A stretch of DNA of 64,000 nt, taken from assembly GCF_029227915.1 (NCBI RefSeq), contig NC_079878.1, forward strand, positions 26,623,501 through 26,687,500, written 5' to 3'. Source of the DNA: Hydractinia symbiolongicarpus (Eukaryota; Cnidaria; Hydrozoa; Anthoathecata; Hydractiniidae). Below the pieces are notes generated by a model that searched no databases, was not told where the DNA came from, and saw only the letters and a list, made by a program, of their open reading frames with translations. A program made the position numbers and the translations under genes. Position 1 is the first letter of the stretch. Every line of letters begins with the position of its first letter. Positions 51,799 through 64,000 of this stretch are shown here, in pieces.

Positions 51799-54700
51799 TT
51801 ACTCAGTTGTAGCTGGTATCAATTTCCACTGCATTACTGAGCAGTCCTTCCCACCAACAGTAATCAAACCAGCATCATTCGATAAAAATCGAACGTTGGT
51901 GACGTGCGAGCTGTGACCCACTCCAACGTGGTTTTCGGACTAGAAAAGTGAAGTTAAAAATTAGATTAAATTTTATCAGATTTTTAAAAAAGAATCTTCC
52001 TTCAAGAGGAGATTAGTCTGCTTGCAAAATCCTGTAACTTTTTGAGAGTGTACAGCTAGATAATCCTGGTCATAATATACGTAGACAAAACCGTAAATTT
52101 TGAAGCTCGTCATCACAAGTGATTATATAGGCTGTTTCAATATTAGATTCATGCATTTTGGACTTATGATAAGATAGTGTAAAATTTTGTCCAAAATTGA
52201 ATTTTGGGCCTTTTAGTTGGCTTGGAACTCCTAAAATGTGCTTATTGTTGCTGACGTAAACGCGGGCATTTTTCTCGAAATTATTCCACAGTGCTGGTAT
52301 GGTAGAAAAAACAACTTTCAGTTTAAAACGCTGATCACATGACCGTGCGAAAGAAGCAATTTCGCAGCCTACCGGACTATTGACCATTGTGGTCCACAAT
52401 TTTGTAGTTGGATTGCAATCCAAACAGATCTTTATTATTTTTTTATGTTTTAAACGGTGTGTTGAAAGAAAAATTTAAAGTAACCCAAATTCGCTGCAAA
52501 GTTTTTTAAACAAAGATTGAACATTACTTGTTGTTAGTATAGAAACTTAACTGATGAACGAAAGACTGGAAGTTGACACAGAGCAGAATAATATTAATTT
52601 TTGATCATTACCACAAATAAACTAAAAACGATTTTGAATGAAAGACGCTCGAATTTACCACTGACAAATCGAGCTTGCAAAAGTTATCTTAGATCATTTT
52701 TTAAAAATGGTGTTAAAATGATCGTCAAAAATGGCGTCGAAATAAATGGATAAATCGCACTTTCAAAAACACATTGCCTTCTCTTCTCTCAACATTATAT
52801 AGCGGGAGGTTGTCACTTCATATCTCATCATACCGAATAAAAATTTTGTTATCCTAATAAACTAACCTTTAATTTCACGCTTGGGAAGCGAAACAATTTC
52901 ACTTCGCCAAAATCATCTCCTGTGGCAACAAGTTTTAAATTGTTCGAACGAGAACAGGTATTGATGTCTGTTCCATCCGCTCCTTCTGGCCAAATACCTA
53001 CACACAAACATTCCAAATAAAAGATAAATTGTTAATGTCACCCATGATGAGTTGAAACTTGACTTTATGTTTTGAGCTTACCCATGACAGGAAATCCGAA
53101 AGGACATGTCCACGTTTCCCATTCAACATCTCGAAGTGCTGCGGATGACAAGATTTGACACCCTGACTCTGCATGCCCTAAAAAACACGTCTAGATTATT
53201 TAGAAGTTAGGCCAAAATATTTGTGCTTTTAAAAATGATTTTAAAGGAAAAATGCATCCAGCGAGAAATGGCGGAGAAATAAATATTTGTTGGGGGAAAC
53301 TTTCGTTACTTTTTCTCAGCAAAATTTTTTCTGAGTATCATGCAAAATTGCACCTTTTTTTTTTCTTTACTGTTAAAAGTTCTTTATTTTCTTCACTAAT
53401 TTATTAGTATTGATTAGAATTCTTTTGCCAATAGGAAAAAAAATAAAAATGTCCTCTTTTTGCTAGGTTTCAGAAGCTATCTTGCAAATTCGTAAAAGCA
53501 ACTAGCACATTCGTCATAATAAATTGAAAAATAAATTAGTTAAGAAAGTTTCTTTCGGAAAAAAAAACTCGTCAAAAAGTTTTTGTAACTTGACTAAAGT
53601 TGTTTGTGGAGTAACATCGACTGTGTCTCGACTATTCCTACTTCGATAAGGTACATAGCTACACGCTGTGACACCGAATGTAAAAACATAAAGAAAACAA
53701 ATAAAAAGTCTGTGATGGATTTATACAGTAATAAGATGTACAATACTTACAATATAATACTTCATAATCTGATGAATTACTTTGAAGATATTCACAATCA
53801 CGTGACCAATCCAAATGCAATACTCTGCTGGAATGACCCTAAAATCATTATTTCCAAGTTTATATTTCAACTAAATGTTATTACCAGAGAGACCAGTATA
53901 AGTGGTTGCTGTAACTTGTTAATGGTGAACGGAAGTTTTGAATTGTTTGGTCTAGTTAAACTGTTGATGGTTATTACTAGTGATTACTGAGTCTGGTTTG
54001 CAATCACGAGGTCCGTGATTCAGTCTACAGCACGACATGTTTAGCAAATATCTTTACCACAGCTACGACTAAACTTTACCATGGAGAGAAATTGGGTAGC
54101 CAATACCGGAGCTTACCTAATGTATACATTCAGCACATAGGACCTTCACAGACACTGAAGTGGATCTGTGTAAATAATCGGAAAATATTCTACTACTATA
54201 TCAATACTAAGTTTTTTTACAAGTTGTATTTAAATCTTCCATTTTTAGTTGCGAGTGCCAAACAAATACTATACACGAGAACTGGGTGTAGTATCAACCC
54301 TATCGAGTTGTGAACACACAGGATGGTTTGACATTGTTGGTTTAGTCGCAAACACTTTATCACTCCTTACACACATACCTGCAAAACTTTCGGCTTTTTG
54401 AAATTGCTGATATCGTTCGGCCACTGATACAAATATATATTCATATCACGACAGGCTGTTGCAAATGATGTGCCGTCTAAAACGTAAAGGATTAAAATTA
54501 GAATTAAGATAGGGTGTATCTTTCTTGTGTAAATAAATTGAGGCTATTTTCTATTCACCTGGAGAAAATTTAACATCGTCGAGCATTTCCATGGCAACAG
54601 GTAATGTAACCAATTCTTCTTTGGTGTCGTAGTTTAGCACACAAATGCTGAAAAAATCATTCGTTCATTTACTTATTTAAAGGGAGGATACTTTTGTCAG

Positions 54701-57700
54701 AGCTCCTGCTTGAGAAAGCAATTTCTCGTCGGCCTTAATTTGCGCAATTTATAAAAACAACATTTTGAGGGATTTAATTTTCGAGCTTGGTAGATTTTCA
54801 AAAGAAAATGATGCGATCTTATTAAACGATTAAAGTTGTGGATTTGCAACACATGCATGTTGTCTATTGGACTATATGGGTGAGACAAAGTATATCTATG
54901 CCTAGCTTTAAATGAACATCCACAAAAGCAAGGCTAAGAAATGGACTAAAAACGTAAAAAATGCAGGTAAAAAACTTCTTGCAAAAATTAGTTCCCCTAA
55001 TGAAAAATTTTAGGTGTGGGAAAAACCTTTTTTTGATCACTGATTTAAAGCGGGTTTTATGGAGCTTTATTGCGAAGGGTAAGTTTCACTTACGTTCCGT
55101 TGGTTGTGGCCACCAAAACAAAAGGTTTAGTTGGATGGAAGCAGCAACATTGAGCGCTATCCTGAAATTCAAGTCGTTAAAAAATAAATTATTATTTTAC
55201 ATCAAACAAGAATAAAACAAGATAAGGATGAGTAGATTTGAAAGATTTTTCTTACATCGATTGGATACGTCCAAAGATTTTCTTGCGTCTTGCTATCCCA
55301 AATACAAACCAACTGCTCTTGTGAGCAAGTAACAAATATTGTTTCTGTTGGGTGAGTCGCGAGACCCCACATCTCATCACTGTGTCCCTACAAAAGACGG
55401 GAAAGACTATATAGAATAACTATATATAAAACTATATATATATATATATATGTGTATTTGATGTTTAGAAATATATTCCAATTTTATGCTGGGTTTTGGA
55501 GATGTATTGATCTTGTCAACAAAATCTATTGTAATTTTTAGACAAATCTTTTAACGTTGTGAAATAAATTTTATAGCTATGAAGTAATACCAGTGAGATG
55601 ATAGATTCTTTCGACCAATCAGAAGGATAACTTAAAATACAATTTCTTGCTGTGCCAACAATAAACGATTCTTGTGTTTTATCGTATACGATGCATCGAG
55701 CTGGACCGTAGCAATCGTCAAGCTGGTGAAGAAGATAAAATAATTTGCTAATTACACCTTAAATAAATACACTTTTGTGTGATTTAAATCAAAAGAAATT
55801 CCTCTGCAATATCTCTTAATTCAAACTCAGTTTGCTTTAAAAATATTGCAGAATATTTCGAACATTTGCGTCATATTTTTTCATCAATATATTGTAGGTT
55901 GTTTTCATATCAATATATTGTGGCAATATTCTCCAATTATTTACAATATATTGCTGGCAATATTTTTCTGTAATGTGTAACGTTCTGTATTGTAAATGTC
56001 TCTTCCATTCCAAAAATGTGCTAAGACATTAGTGCGTAATGTGTTACTGCGTAAAAAAATTGAATATTTATTTTAAAAATAGGCCATTCTTCCTTACAAA
56101 ATATAATGGGGTGGAGTGGGTGTTTATGTACCACCTATGTTACCCTCCCTCCTCACATACACTTATATATTGTACCTGTGACAAGTCTTTTAATTTTGTT
56201 AGGTCGTTGTCCCACAGTGAGAACTGGCCATCTTTTCCACCAGAAACAACTGTGTCATCAGGAAGTACACATACCGAAAAGATTCCACCCTAAAGAAGCA
56301 ATATGTGAGGAAATCATGATATAGGTTAATACAATAAAAGATAAATCAACTGAAATAATAGATGTTTACCTTCTGAGAGGGCTTTGATGCTTTTGCAACT
56401 CGATTACTCCCTAAAGTAAATTAAAGAAGAAAATGACTATATGATCAAATGGAGCATTGATGTCGAAGATATAAATATTATTTGATTAAATGAAGCATTG
56501 ATGTTGAAGATATAAACATCGCGTGATCAAATGAAGCATTGATGTCGAAGATATAAATATTATTTGATCAAATGAAGCATTGATGTCGAAGATATAAATA
56601 TTATTTGATCAAATGGAGCATTGATGTCGAAGATATAAATATTATTTGATCAAATGGAGCATTGATGTCGAAGATATAAATATTATTTGATCAAATGAAG
56701 CATTGATGTTGAAGATATAAACATCGCGTGATCAAATGAAGCATTAATGTTGAAGATATAAACATTATTTGATCAAATGGAGCATTGATGTTGAAGATAT
56801 AAACACCACGTGATCAGTTACAGAGCTGATGTTAAAGATATAAACATCGCGTGATCAAATGAAGCATTGATGTTGAAAGATACAAACACCGTGTGATCAA
56901 TTGAAGTGCTGATATTGAAGATATAAACATTGTTTCATCAAATGGAACAGTGATGTTGAAAGATATAAACACCACGTAATCAATTGGAGTGCTGATATTG
57001 AAGATATTAACATCGCGTGATCAAATGCAACATTGATGTTGAAAGATATAAACACCGTGTGATCAATTGAAGTGCTGATATTGAAGATATAAACATTGTT
57101 TCATCAAATGGAACAGTGATGTTGAAAGATATAAACACCACGTAATCAATTGGAGTGCTGATATTGAAGATATAAACACTGTTAGATTAATTGGAGCATT
57201 GATGTCAAAAGAACCACGTGATCAAATGGAATATACATGTTAAAAGAAACGTATAAACCTACCGTTTTTAAACAACAAAATATTTCCATTTGTGTCACCA
57301 GTCACTACGTCCCCACTTGACGTGAAGGCAGTTGTCAACACGTATTTTGGTCTGTCAATTTTCTAAACAAGACAATGACACTGTTACTGTGAGCGTGGTA
57401 TTTTTTAAGGAGACTGCAATGGTCAGACACATCGACACTTATAATATTCTCATACTTATAATATTCTCAATTTTCTATTTTTTAATTTTTTTAATTTTAT
57501 TATTTTAATTTAATTTCTTTCAACTTTCTATGCCTTCACTCTAACCTAGAAAACAACGAGATTCGCATTATATTTTTTTTATTGTTTGCTCCGTACGCAT
57601 TATTTATATATATATATATATAGATATATATTTTTTTTATTTAGCTTATATACTTATCTAACATTAGTTGACCAATTTCAACATTTTTACAAAGATTGCG

Positions 57701-60700
57701 CTCATAAGTAAACGATGTATAATTACGTGTATGAATCTCTATGACTTCATCGCCACGCCTTACCTCATATATTCCCATCTTTTTCGTCAACTGACAATTC
57801 TTCGGGTCGCTGTTAAATTCCCAAAATCCCAAATGAGATTTTCCGTATGTTACAAGAGATAACGTTGAAATGGGATTCCAGTTGATACCAAAAATAAGCT
57901 CCTTGGAGCACTGCAAAGAAAAGTACTTTTAAAAATGTTGTCCCTAGTTTTTTGTAAAATGTGTAATAGGCTGAATCTAGTTGATAGCCAACTCTAGTAC
58001 AATGTGTAATAGGCTGAATCTAGTTGATAGCCAACTCTAGTACAATGTGTATTAGGCTGAATCTAGTTGATAGTCAACTCTAGTACAATGTGTATTAGGC
58101 TGAATCTAGTTGATAGCCAACTCTAGTACAATGTGTATTGGGCTGAATCTAGTTGATAGCCAACTCTAGTACAATGTGTATTAGGCTGAATCTAGTTGAT
58201 AGCCAACTCTAGTACAAGCTTGTAAATTTTACTTCCTGTAATTACTTGACTCAAAGCAAAGCAAATATAATGCTTAAAAAAATAAATAAAAATAAATCTA
58301 AAAATTGAATCGGCGTGTGGAAAATTTCTTACTTTTGTTTCAGCTAATTTGATTTTCTTTTCCCAATCCCAAACTGAAATGCAATGGTCATTACTTTCAT
58401 CTATCGCCGCAAGATACCGACCATTTTCCTGTGAACAAATAAAAAAATAAAAAACACTTTACGTATGACTGAGAAGGTAAAGGTTAGTAGCATGACACCA
58501 ATGCGATCAATTCTAAGTGCAAGCAAAACACACAGCTAGTTTGTTATATCTTCATTAAAGGTTGTCAGCAAAAAATTCTTTATAACACTTACGGTTGGAG
58601 AGAATCCGACTGCACACAATGCTCTTTCAAAATGTCCATGACCAAATGAGCTTATTGTTTCCAAGGTTGTGGAATTCCACACTAGTACATGAGGCTATTG
58701 AAAAAGAATATGGTTAATTAATTGCTGATGGAACACTCGCTTACTTGCGACATGTTAGACATCTTGAAGCTAGTTCAAGCTCAAAACATTTAGCTACCTT
58801 CCCATCGTCACCATCTCCATGACCAGCAACTTGACCACTGGCAATAAACTCTTGGTTGGGATGCAAGCATATACTGCAAGAAAAAGTAGCGTGGAATTCA
58901 TTTGTTCTAATGTTTGGCAATTTTTTTGCCAGTCAAAGAATCTACAGACACTTTTGGCAGACGTACAAATTTCGCACATCGTTACTTATCCAATGTAGTC
59001 ACATAGCAGCCATTTTGTTGGCTTGTGGAAAAGCATACTTGCGAATATTGTGTGCATTTTCAGCATAAACTAGATATTTGACAGCCATTTTGCCGTATTC
59101 TGTGTTTTTAAAATGGCTGCCCACAGCCAAATTATAAACCCCCACAGCTTAATCTAATTACTTCATGCTAACAGTCGAACAATACACGAAGTATGTACAA
59201 CGGGTGAATTTCCGTGGATTTGTTCTAGTTTTAAACAGAGTACGGTATTGTTACAAAGACTGTTAGGAAAAGACATAGATTTCAAAAGAAAAAATTGTTA
59301 AAAAAACACACCATTTGACAGCCTCGGTGTGTTCAGTGAAGTGTCTTTGTGTTTTAGTTTTCTCATCATACATGATCACAACACCCGCCATGTTGTACAC
59401 CAATTCACCGGATGCGAGTTTAAACATGTTGTCACGACAGTCTTTCCCGCGGTAACCGTATCTACACATAACTGGTCAAGAAAAAAGTCGTTTTTTTGAA
59501 AACAAGAAATAGCTGTATTGTTTTTTCTGTGTAAAATGTTTTAGAAACAATTAAAGATTGAAAAGATACACCCAAGCTAGTTGTAATTTTTCATTGGGAG
59601 CTGTGTTGTCGTATTTTCGTTCGTTGTGATCGGACGGTGTATACATGGTTATACTTCTACCACGCATGTAAAACTTTATCAGGTCCTCTGAAAAAATGTT
59701 ATATCATGAAAAATTTGATTTATTGCACGCTAGTTATTGTGTTGATAGTGGTATGCTTCACCATGACAAAAATGCCACGCTAAAAAACTCATTCAAACAT
59801 TTTGACTGGTTAGCAGGTGATGTCGAGCAAGTAAAAACGTTTTATTTCATAACAATTGTCAGCCAATAAAAGTCGTCATTACTTGTCCGCTGAGCTTTTT
59901 TCAATCAGCGGGAAAGTCGTTGAATACGCTATTTCAACGTAGGAATACTGATCTGTTTTCAAAGAACTTTAAAGAAAATCTTATGTCAAATTCTAACCTT
60001 TTGGTGAAATTTCGTCGCTTGACTGGCTACTCGATCTATAATTGAAAAAAACATTAAAACAACATTTATGACAAGTGTTTCATGAGATATATCCAAGATG
60101 TTGGGTCTTTGCTCTTTTAGAAATTTGTGCTAGATAATGTTTCGAGGTATCATGCAATTAAAATATCGAGGATAGAATATATAACATAACGTAAAGTATA
60201 AATTAAGACAAAAATATAACTTACAAAGATTTCGGTCTTTTGGAGAAGGATGGCTTTTTACTAGAACAAATGAATTAGACAGTTTGTTTTAAGTTGAATA
60301 AAGTATTTGAAAAAGCGTATTTCTTACATAAATTTACAGAACCGTGAGCGACCAGGTTTTACCTTCAAAGAATGAGAATGTAATCCATAGTGAACGCTTA
60401 TTAGATTCAGAGCGTATTGGAACTCTTTTTTTCAACGGTACCGTATTTTTTACATCATGGTTTGGGAACTAAACCCACTTGTAAGGTTACCCTTGGTAAA
60501 ATTGATAGAGAGACCGAAAATGACAATAAATTTGGGAAAGTGTTACGGTCTGTTTTAATCCACCTTATTTTTAAAAAATGGAGAAATTTAACCTTCCCCT
60601 ACCTAAGAACCCTCCTACCCGTATTCTTTGTGAAATTTAAAAATTAAAGAAAATGTCATGATTATTTTTGAAAAAGTGTTTACTATTAAACTTAGTTATA

Positions 60701-63218
60701 CTACAACAACAAAGTTATTTAGGGGCTGTTTATAAGGGAGCAGGCTAGGTCGGCTGGGTGGGATCTCTCCACTACATTTTTCGTTTGACTCCATGGCGTA
60801 AATCAGTTTCTTAGTGAGTCTCTCATTCAAGATTGAGTCTGTGATACCTTCCTTCAAGGTGATACGAAAGGAGGCAAGAATGATCAACCTTGGCGAATAA
60901 ATCTTTTCCAACAATTTGTTTGTAGTTAGTTCTGAGTTTTCTACTAACGTGTTCAAATGATTTTACTATTAGTTAGTCAAGAAAGAAAGGGATTTACGTA
61001 CTTTTACAAATAGTTAACATGTTGTTTGTTGAATTTCAGAAAAAGTTGAAAAATTCACCATGCTGTGAGGGTAGCAATTAGATAACACATGTGGCAAAAA
61101 TTAGCTAGCTGTCAATTTTCCATAGGCATTTGCTTGAGTTACCAAAAAATAATTAGTAATAGCAAAAATCTTACGCAAGGATTAGCTTTGGTTTTCCGTC
61201 CTCTGTTTTAACATTTGATGGGGATGTTGGCGGACTAATATCTTGACTTGATCCCCTTTTGGTGAGAATTGCAGTTTTCTTCGTACTGTTGCTCAGTCTT
61301 CTTTCGGAGTTTGCTTTTGTTTTCTTTGTTCCATTGCTAGTTCCATTTAAGGTTCCAGCTGTTTTGGACACAGGTGTGGTGGGGCCAGATGTTTTGGACA
61401 CAGGTGTGGTGGGGCCAGTTGTTTTGTTTGGTACTGTCGGATTAAAAGTACTGTTTGATGATATAATCATAGATTTTGGTCTGGGCCGTGTTTTCTTTTG
61501 CCAAAGATCAACACTTCTTCTTGTCTGGAAAATGGAAAAGTTGGGTTCAATTTATAATTTCTCTTACGCAATTACAATGAAGGAAAAATGTTACGCGTTG
61601 TAAAACCTTACACCAAAAAGGACGGGTTAAGCAAGGCAATCAGCTTTTTGCCTCGTTTACTCAAACTAGAATGTGAACTTTTTGTACCAGTGCGTTAACG
61701 AACGGTCAAGCGTAAAACGATAATAATATTTACAATAACATCACACATGAGCAAAGTGCCTTGCCCCGCTTAGCCTGGTTAGAGATTTACGTCAACAGAA
61801 CGTGTTGTGGCCAATTAATGGCTCATAACAACGCGTAAATGATAAGAAGACTTACCGGTGTAATTGGCTCAGATAAAGGGACGTCTTTTCGCTCTAAATA
61901 TACGCAGATATCTATATTATGATTTAATCTTTGATTGGGACTTTTTAACTTTAGTTTTTTAATGCCTAGTATACACTGGACATTTTTCAGGTATACTTAA
62001 AACATAATCCGTGAAGAGAGGTTTTTAATTTATTTTGTGTTTTGAGAAGCTTTCGTGTCGATATCACACAGCGCGTTCGGATAGATCTCTAAGTTATCCA
62101 AACTGAGAAAACCATTTTTAGGATCATGGAACTGTGAATAAATCTTGTTTGTTATTCTTAATTTAAAACAGAAAAGGATTTCAAAAATAGCGATATTAGT
62201 CTTCGCGTGTTTTTTGGTTACATCGCCTGGCGGCAACCTCGGCCCTAGGACTTTTTAGAACTACATGGCAATACGGTTCCGTTCGAATGCAAAAAGGTCC
62301 TGGGAATGAGGCTGAGATGTGATAACTTTTACTTTTGATTTTACTCAAATTTTCAAACATTAGCATATGTAATAAAAATGTTTTATCTTGTGCAAATATA
62401 ATTTGTAAATAAGTAAATAGATTAAGAGAAACGTATATAAACAATGCTGAGACAAGTTGTAACCAGAGGCGGTAGAATTCCCGCGGATTTTCCGACGTGT
62501 AAATTGCCGTGGATATACACAGACCAGTATTAATAGAAAAATTTAATATTTAAAAATTTTTTTTTTGTTTTAGGGGTCACATCAGTCCAGGCTAATAATC
62601 ATACCCACCATTTTTGGCTATTTTTACATTCTTTACGTCATTTTCCAGCATCGACAATCTTGAAATGACATCACTCAAAGCTGTTTTCAAAAGGTGTACC
62701 TCCATATCCTGTGCTTTGGTTTTGTTTTCAAGAAAAGCCAGCTTGTTGAGCAAATCTTCTTGAGAATCTAAACCAAGATATACCATATTGAATTAACATT
62801 TACCATATTATACCAATATGAACCATATTAAACTAATATGAACCATATTAGACTAACATTTACCATAATAAACCAAAATAAACCATATTAAACTAATATG
62901 AACCATATTAGGCACACGCGTATCATTATAAACTGATAATGTGAACAATATTGAAACAGGGCGTGCCATACTATTTGCCTTCATATACCGCCAAATCAAA
63001 ACTCTTCGTTTGAAATTATTTGAAAGTATTCTTTAAGAGAATTTATTTTTATAAAAGTGATTTATGACAATGCTGTAAACAAATTTTATTTTGTCAAACG
63101 AGAAATCACGGAAAAAAAGACAGGAACCGAAGTTGTTTTTTGTTGGACAGCTGGCAAACTTACACTCGATATCTTCTTCTTCAGCCAACATGTCTTCGCG
63201 TGGCGATATGCTTGGCAT
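51799..63218 (-). CDS. EML: EML-family microtubule-associated protein, 24 coding exons, 864 aa
   Basis: EMAP-like proteins bind microtubules and act in spindle and interphase organisation. Exons, in minus order: 63218-63164, 62767-62609, 61893-61856, 61524-61175, 60260-60225, 60035-59998, 59687-59570, 59461-59312, 58873-58798, 58694-58593, 58428-58333, 57910-57764, 57362-57263, 56410-56370, 56289-56176, 55722-55591, 55387-55256, 55161-55094, 54647-54559, 54476-54379, 53838-53751, 53177-53082, 52997-52867, 51939-51799. All have GT-AG borders and phases close to 865 codons. Residues about 19-65 form the trimerising coiled coil (LLNKLAFLENK, LLKTALSDVISRLSMLE). A basic Ser/Thr-rich linker follows to about 235. 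The HELP motif (VYGYRGKDCRDN, near residue 265) opens the tandem beta-propeller. WD-type repeats end in MQWKLIP. It belongs to the EML1-4 type with a coiled coil, not EML5/6; which paralogue cannot be said. Confidence 0.93.
52070..52423 (-). other. Unassigned 117-codon open frame in the last EML intron
   Basis: An uninterrupted minus-strand frame begins MDCNPTTKLWTTMVN and has mixed, protein-like composition (VGCEIASFARSCDQ, AYIITCDDELQNL). It lies between EML exons 23 and 24. I do not recognise it. It could be a nested gene, a repeat remnant or chance. Confidence 0.25.
56440..57240. repeat. 41-bp tandem array in EML intron 13
   Basis: About 19 copies of a unit with TGATCAAATGAAGCATTGAT followed by GTCGAAGATATAAATATTATT. 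The left copies are nearly identical; the right ones diverge, and pairs of units (ACACCACGTGATCA versus ACATTGTTTCATCA types) alternate, suggesting higher-order duplication. Confidence 0.9.
57955..58217. repeat. 43-bp tandem array, six copies, in EML intron 11
   Basis: The unit contains GGCTGAATCTAGTTGATAGC and CAACTCTAGTACAATGTGTA. Copies differ at a few sites only. Each unit has a short inverted repeat (TAGTTG ... CAACTCTA) that could form a small hairpin. Confidence 0.92.
61359..61418 (-). repeat. 30-bp duplication in the EML linker
   Basis: Two 30-bp copies encode a repeated Ser-Lys-Thr-x-Gly-Pro-Thr-Thr-Pro-Val in the disordered basic linker. The unit is a multiple of 3, so the frame is kept. 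Confidence 0.85.
62775..62905. repeat. About 20-bp degenerate tandem repeat in EML intron 1
   Basis: Repeats of ACCATATTAAACTAATATGA with variants. The unit is itself partly palindromic (CATATTA ... TAATATG). Confidence 0.75.
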
Positions 63219-64000
63219 AATTAAAATTGACAATACTGTGAATTAATTGAAGATAACCTTTATTAAACGATTCTAAAAGAAGATAAGAATAAAAAATGTA
63301 AACAAAACAAACACGTTTTATGTAAACACTCTCTCTTTTCGTGTACACTGTTTACACGAAGACAACTTAGATTTGGAAGCCTCTAATTTTCACATCAACA
63401 AAATGATTGTTGCTTTTAATAAAGATTGTGGTAAGATACCACAATCTTTATTGTATATCTGCTCTGCAAATTTTCTGCAAATTTAAATTTTATCTTGGGC
63501 AAACTAAAACTGGGCTGTATGCGCCATAACATCAGAAAAACCTTGTTTGACTAGTAAGCCGGGTGGCAATAAATTATATTGGTGTATTTACCAAAATTTA
63601 CCAAATTTGTTACCAAAAGTTGGTGTAATTTAGACATAAATACAAATACGCAAGACAAATATTGTAGCCGCACGTTCGAAAGCGATATAATTTCGCAATA
63701 ATATGTTTCAGTATTAGACAGCCAATTAGATTGACCTCAAGATTTATTACCATTTCATTTGTCTAAATGCTTAACAACTGACCAATTAAAAAAACCCTGC
63801 CTCGTTATCATGTGTGTCAGTTTAATAGTTGGATGTTAATATGCAATGCGTTATTTTTTTAAGGACTTCTTTTTTCTTTACTGATTCATTGGTAAACCCA
63901 GCTATCAAAAAAATAAATGTTACTAAAAAAATTTGAATATTGTGTAGACTTTTGCTCTATCCACCTAGCTAAACTGTGCATTCCAATCAGCCAGCCGCTG
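63219..64000. other. Upstream flank of EML
   Basis: No gene seen. It should contain the EML 5' UTR and promoter. The only structured element is the palindrome at 63418-63452. Confidence 0.5.
63418..63452. repeat. Perfect palindrome with AATAAA at both ends
   Basis: Two 16-base arms starting AATAAAGATTGTGGTA are exact inverted copies around a 3-base loop (AGA). AATAAA therefore appears at the start of each arm on each strand. Confidence 0.85.

Noticed and set aside
62605-62608. GTATGA donor four bases further on at the end of EML exon 2
   Set aside because: It gives phase 2, which does not fit the next exon; the GTGGGT donor after 62609 keeps the frame.

Overview
The window is animal nuclear DNA. 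It is AT-rich, its genes are split by GT-AG introns, and transposons sit between and inside genes. Most of the genes are full-length orthologues of animal housekeeping or signalling genes. The repeat types (piggyBac, pogo-like, PIF/Harbinger, hAT-like, a tRNA-derived SINE, and many short elements rich in TTCGCG) suggest a cnidarian, perhaps a hydrozoan. That species guess is inference; no marker in the window fixes it.

Five multi-exon or single-exon genes could be placed exon by exon. (1) 121-3722, minus: cyclin Y, 7 coding exons, 333 aa. (2) 16979-22274, plus: a small unrecognised gene, 4 coding exons, 149 aa, ending in a Cys/His-rich motif. (3) 24183-25253, plus: a GT8-family type II membrane glycosyltransferase, 356 aa. 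(4) 27920-28366, plus: POP5, a protein subunit of RNase P/MRP, 148 aa. (5) 30586-33524, plus: mevalonate kinase, 9 exons, 377 aa. A sixth gene, 51799-63218 on the minus strand, is an EML-family microtubule-associated protein with 24 coding exons and 864 aa. In all the multi-exon models the splice phases close from start codon to stop codon, which is the strongest support available without alignment. A possible signal-peptide first exon of another gene lies at 11916-11984.

The spaces between are mobile-element territory. From 3.7 to 16.4 kb there is a hairpin element (4341-4447), a TA-flanked element (5920-6724), an hAT-like element (7701-8739), a TTAA-flanked element carrying an intron-containing Cys-rich gene (13075-15592) and a tRNA-derived SINE (15967-16320). 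The first intron of the unknown gene holds a decayed pogo-like transposon (17579-19504), and its third intron holds a tandem array of units ending in CTAG. From 33.5 to 51.8 kb there is no convincing host gene. That stretch contains an OTU-like element with a 6-bp duplication (35085-37651), an internally deleted piggyBac (41102-42465), a PIF/Harbinger copy nested in older repeat DNA (43261-44439), an 84-bp MITE and two minisatellites. Introns of the EML gene contain three more tandem arrays.

The host genes act in unrelated processes (Wnt/CDK signalling, RNA processing, isoprenoid synthesis, glycosylation, microtubules) and show no sign of functional clustering. The most novel material is in the mobile elements: the intron-bearing TTAA element, the OTU-like element and a set of TA-flanked elements that share CTT/CCTT termini.
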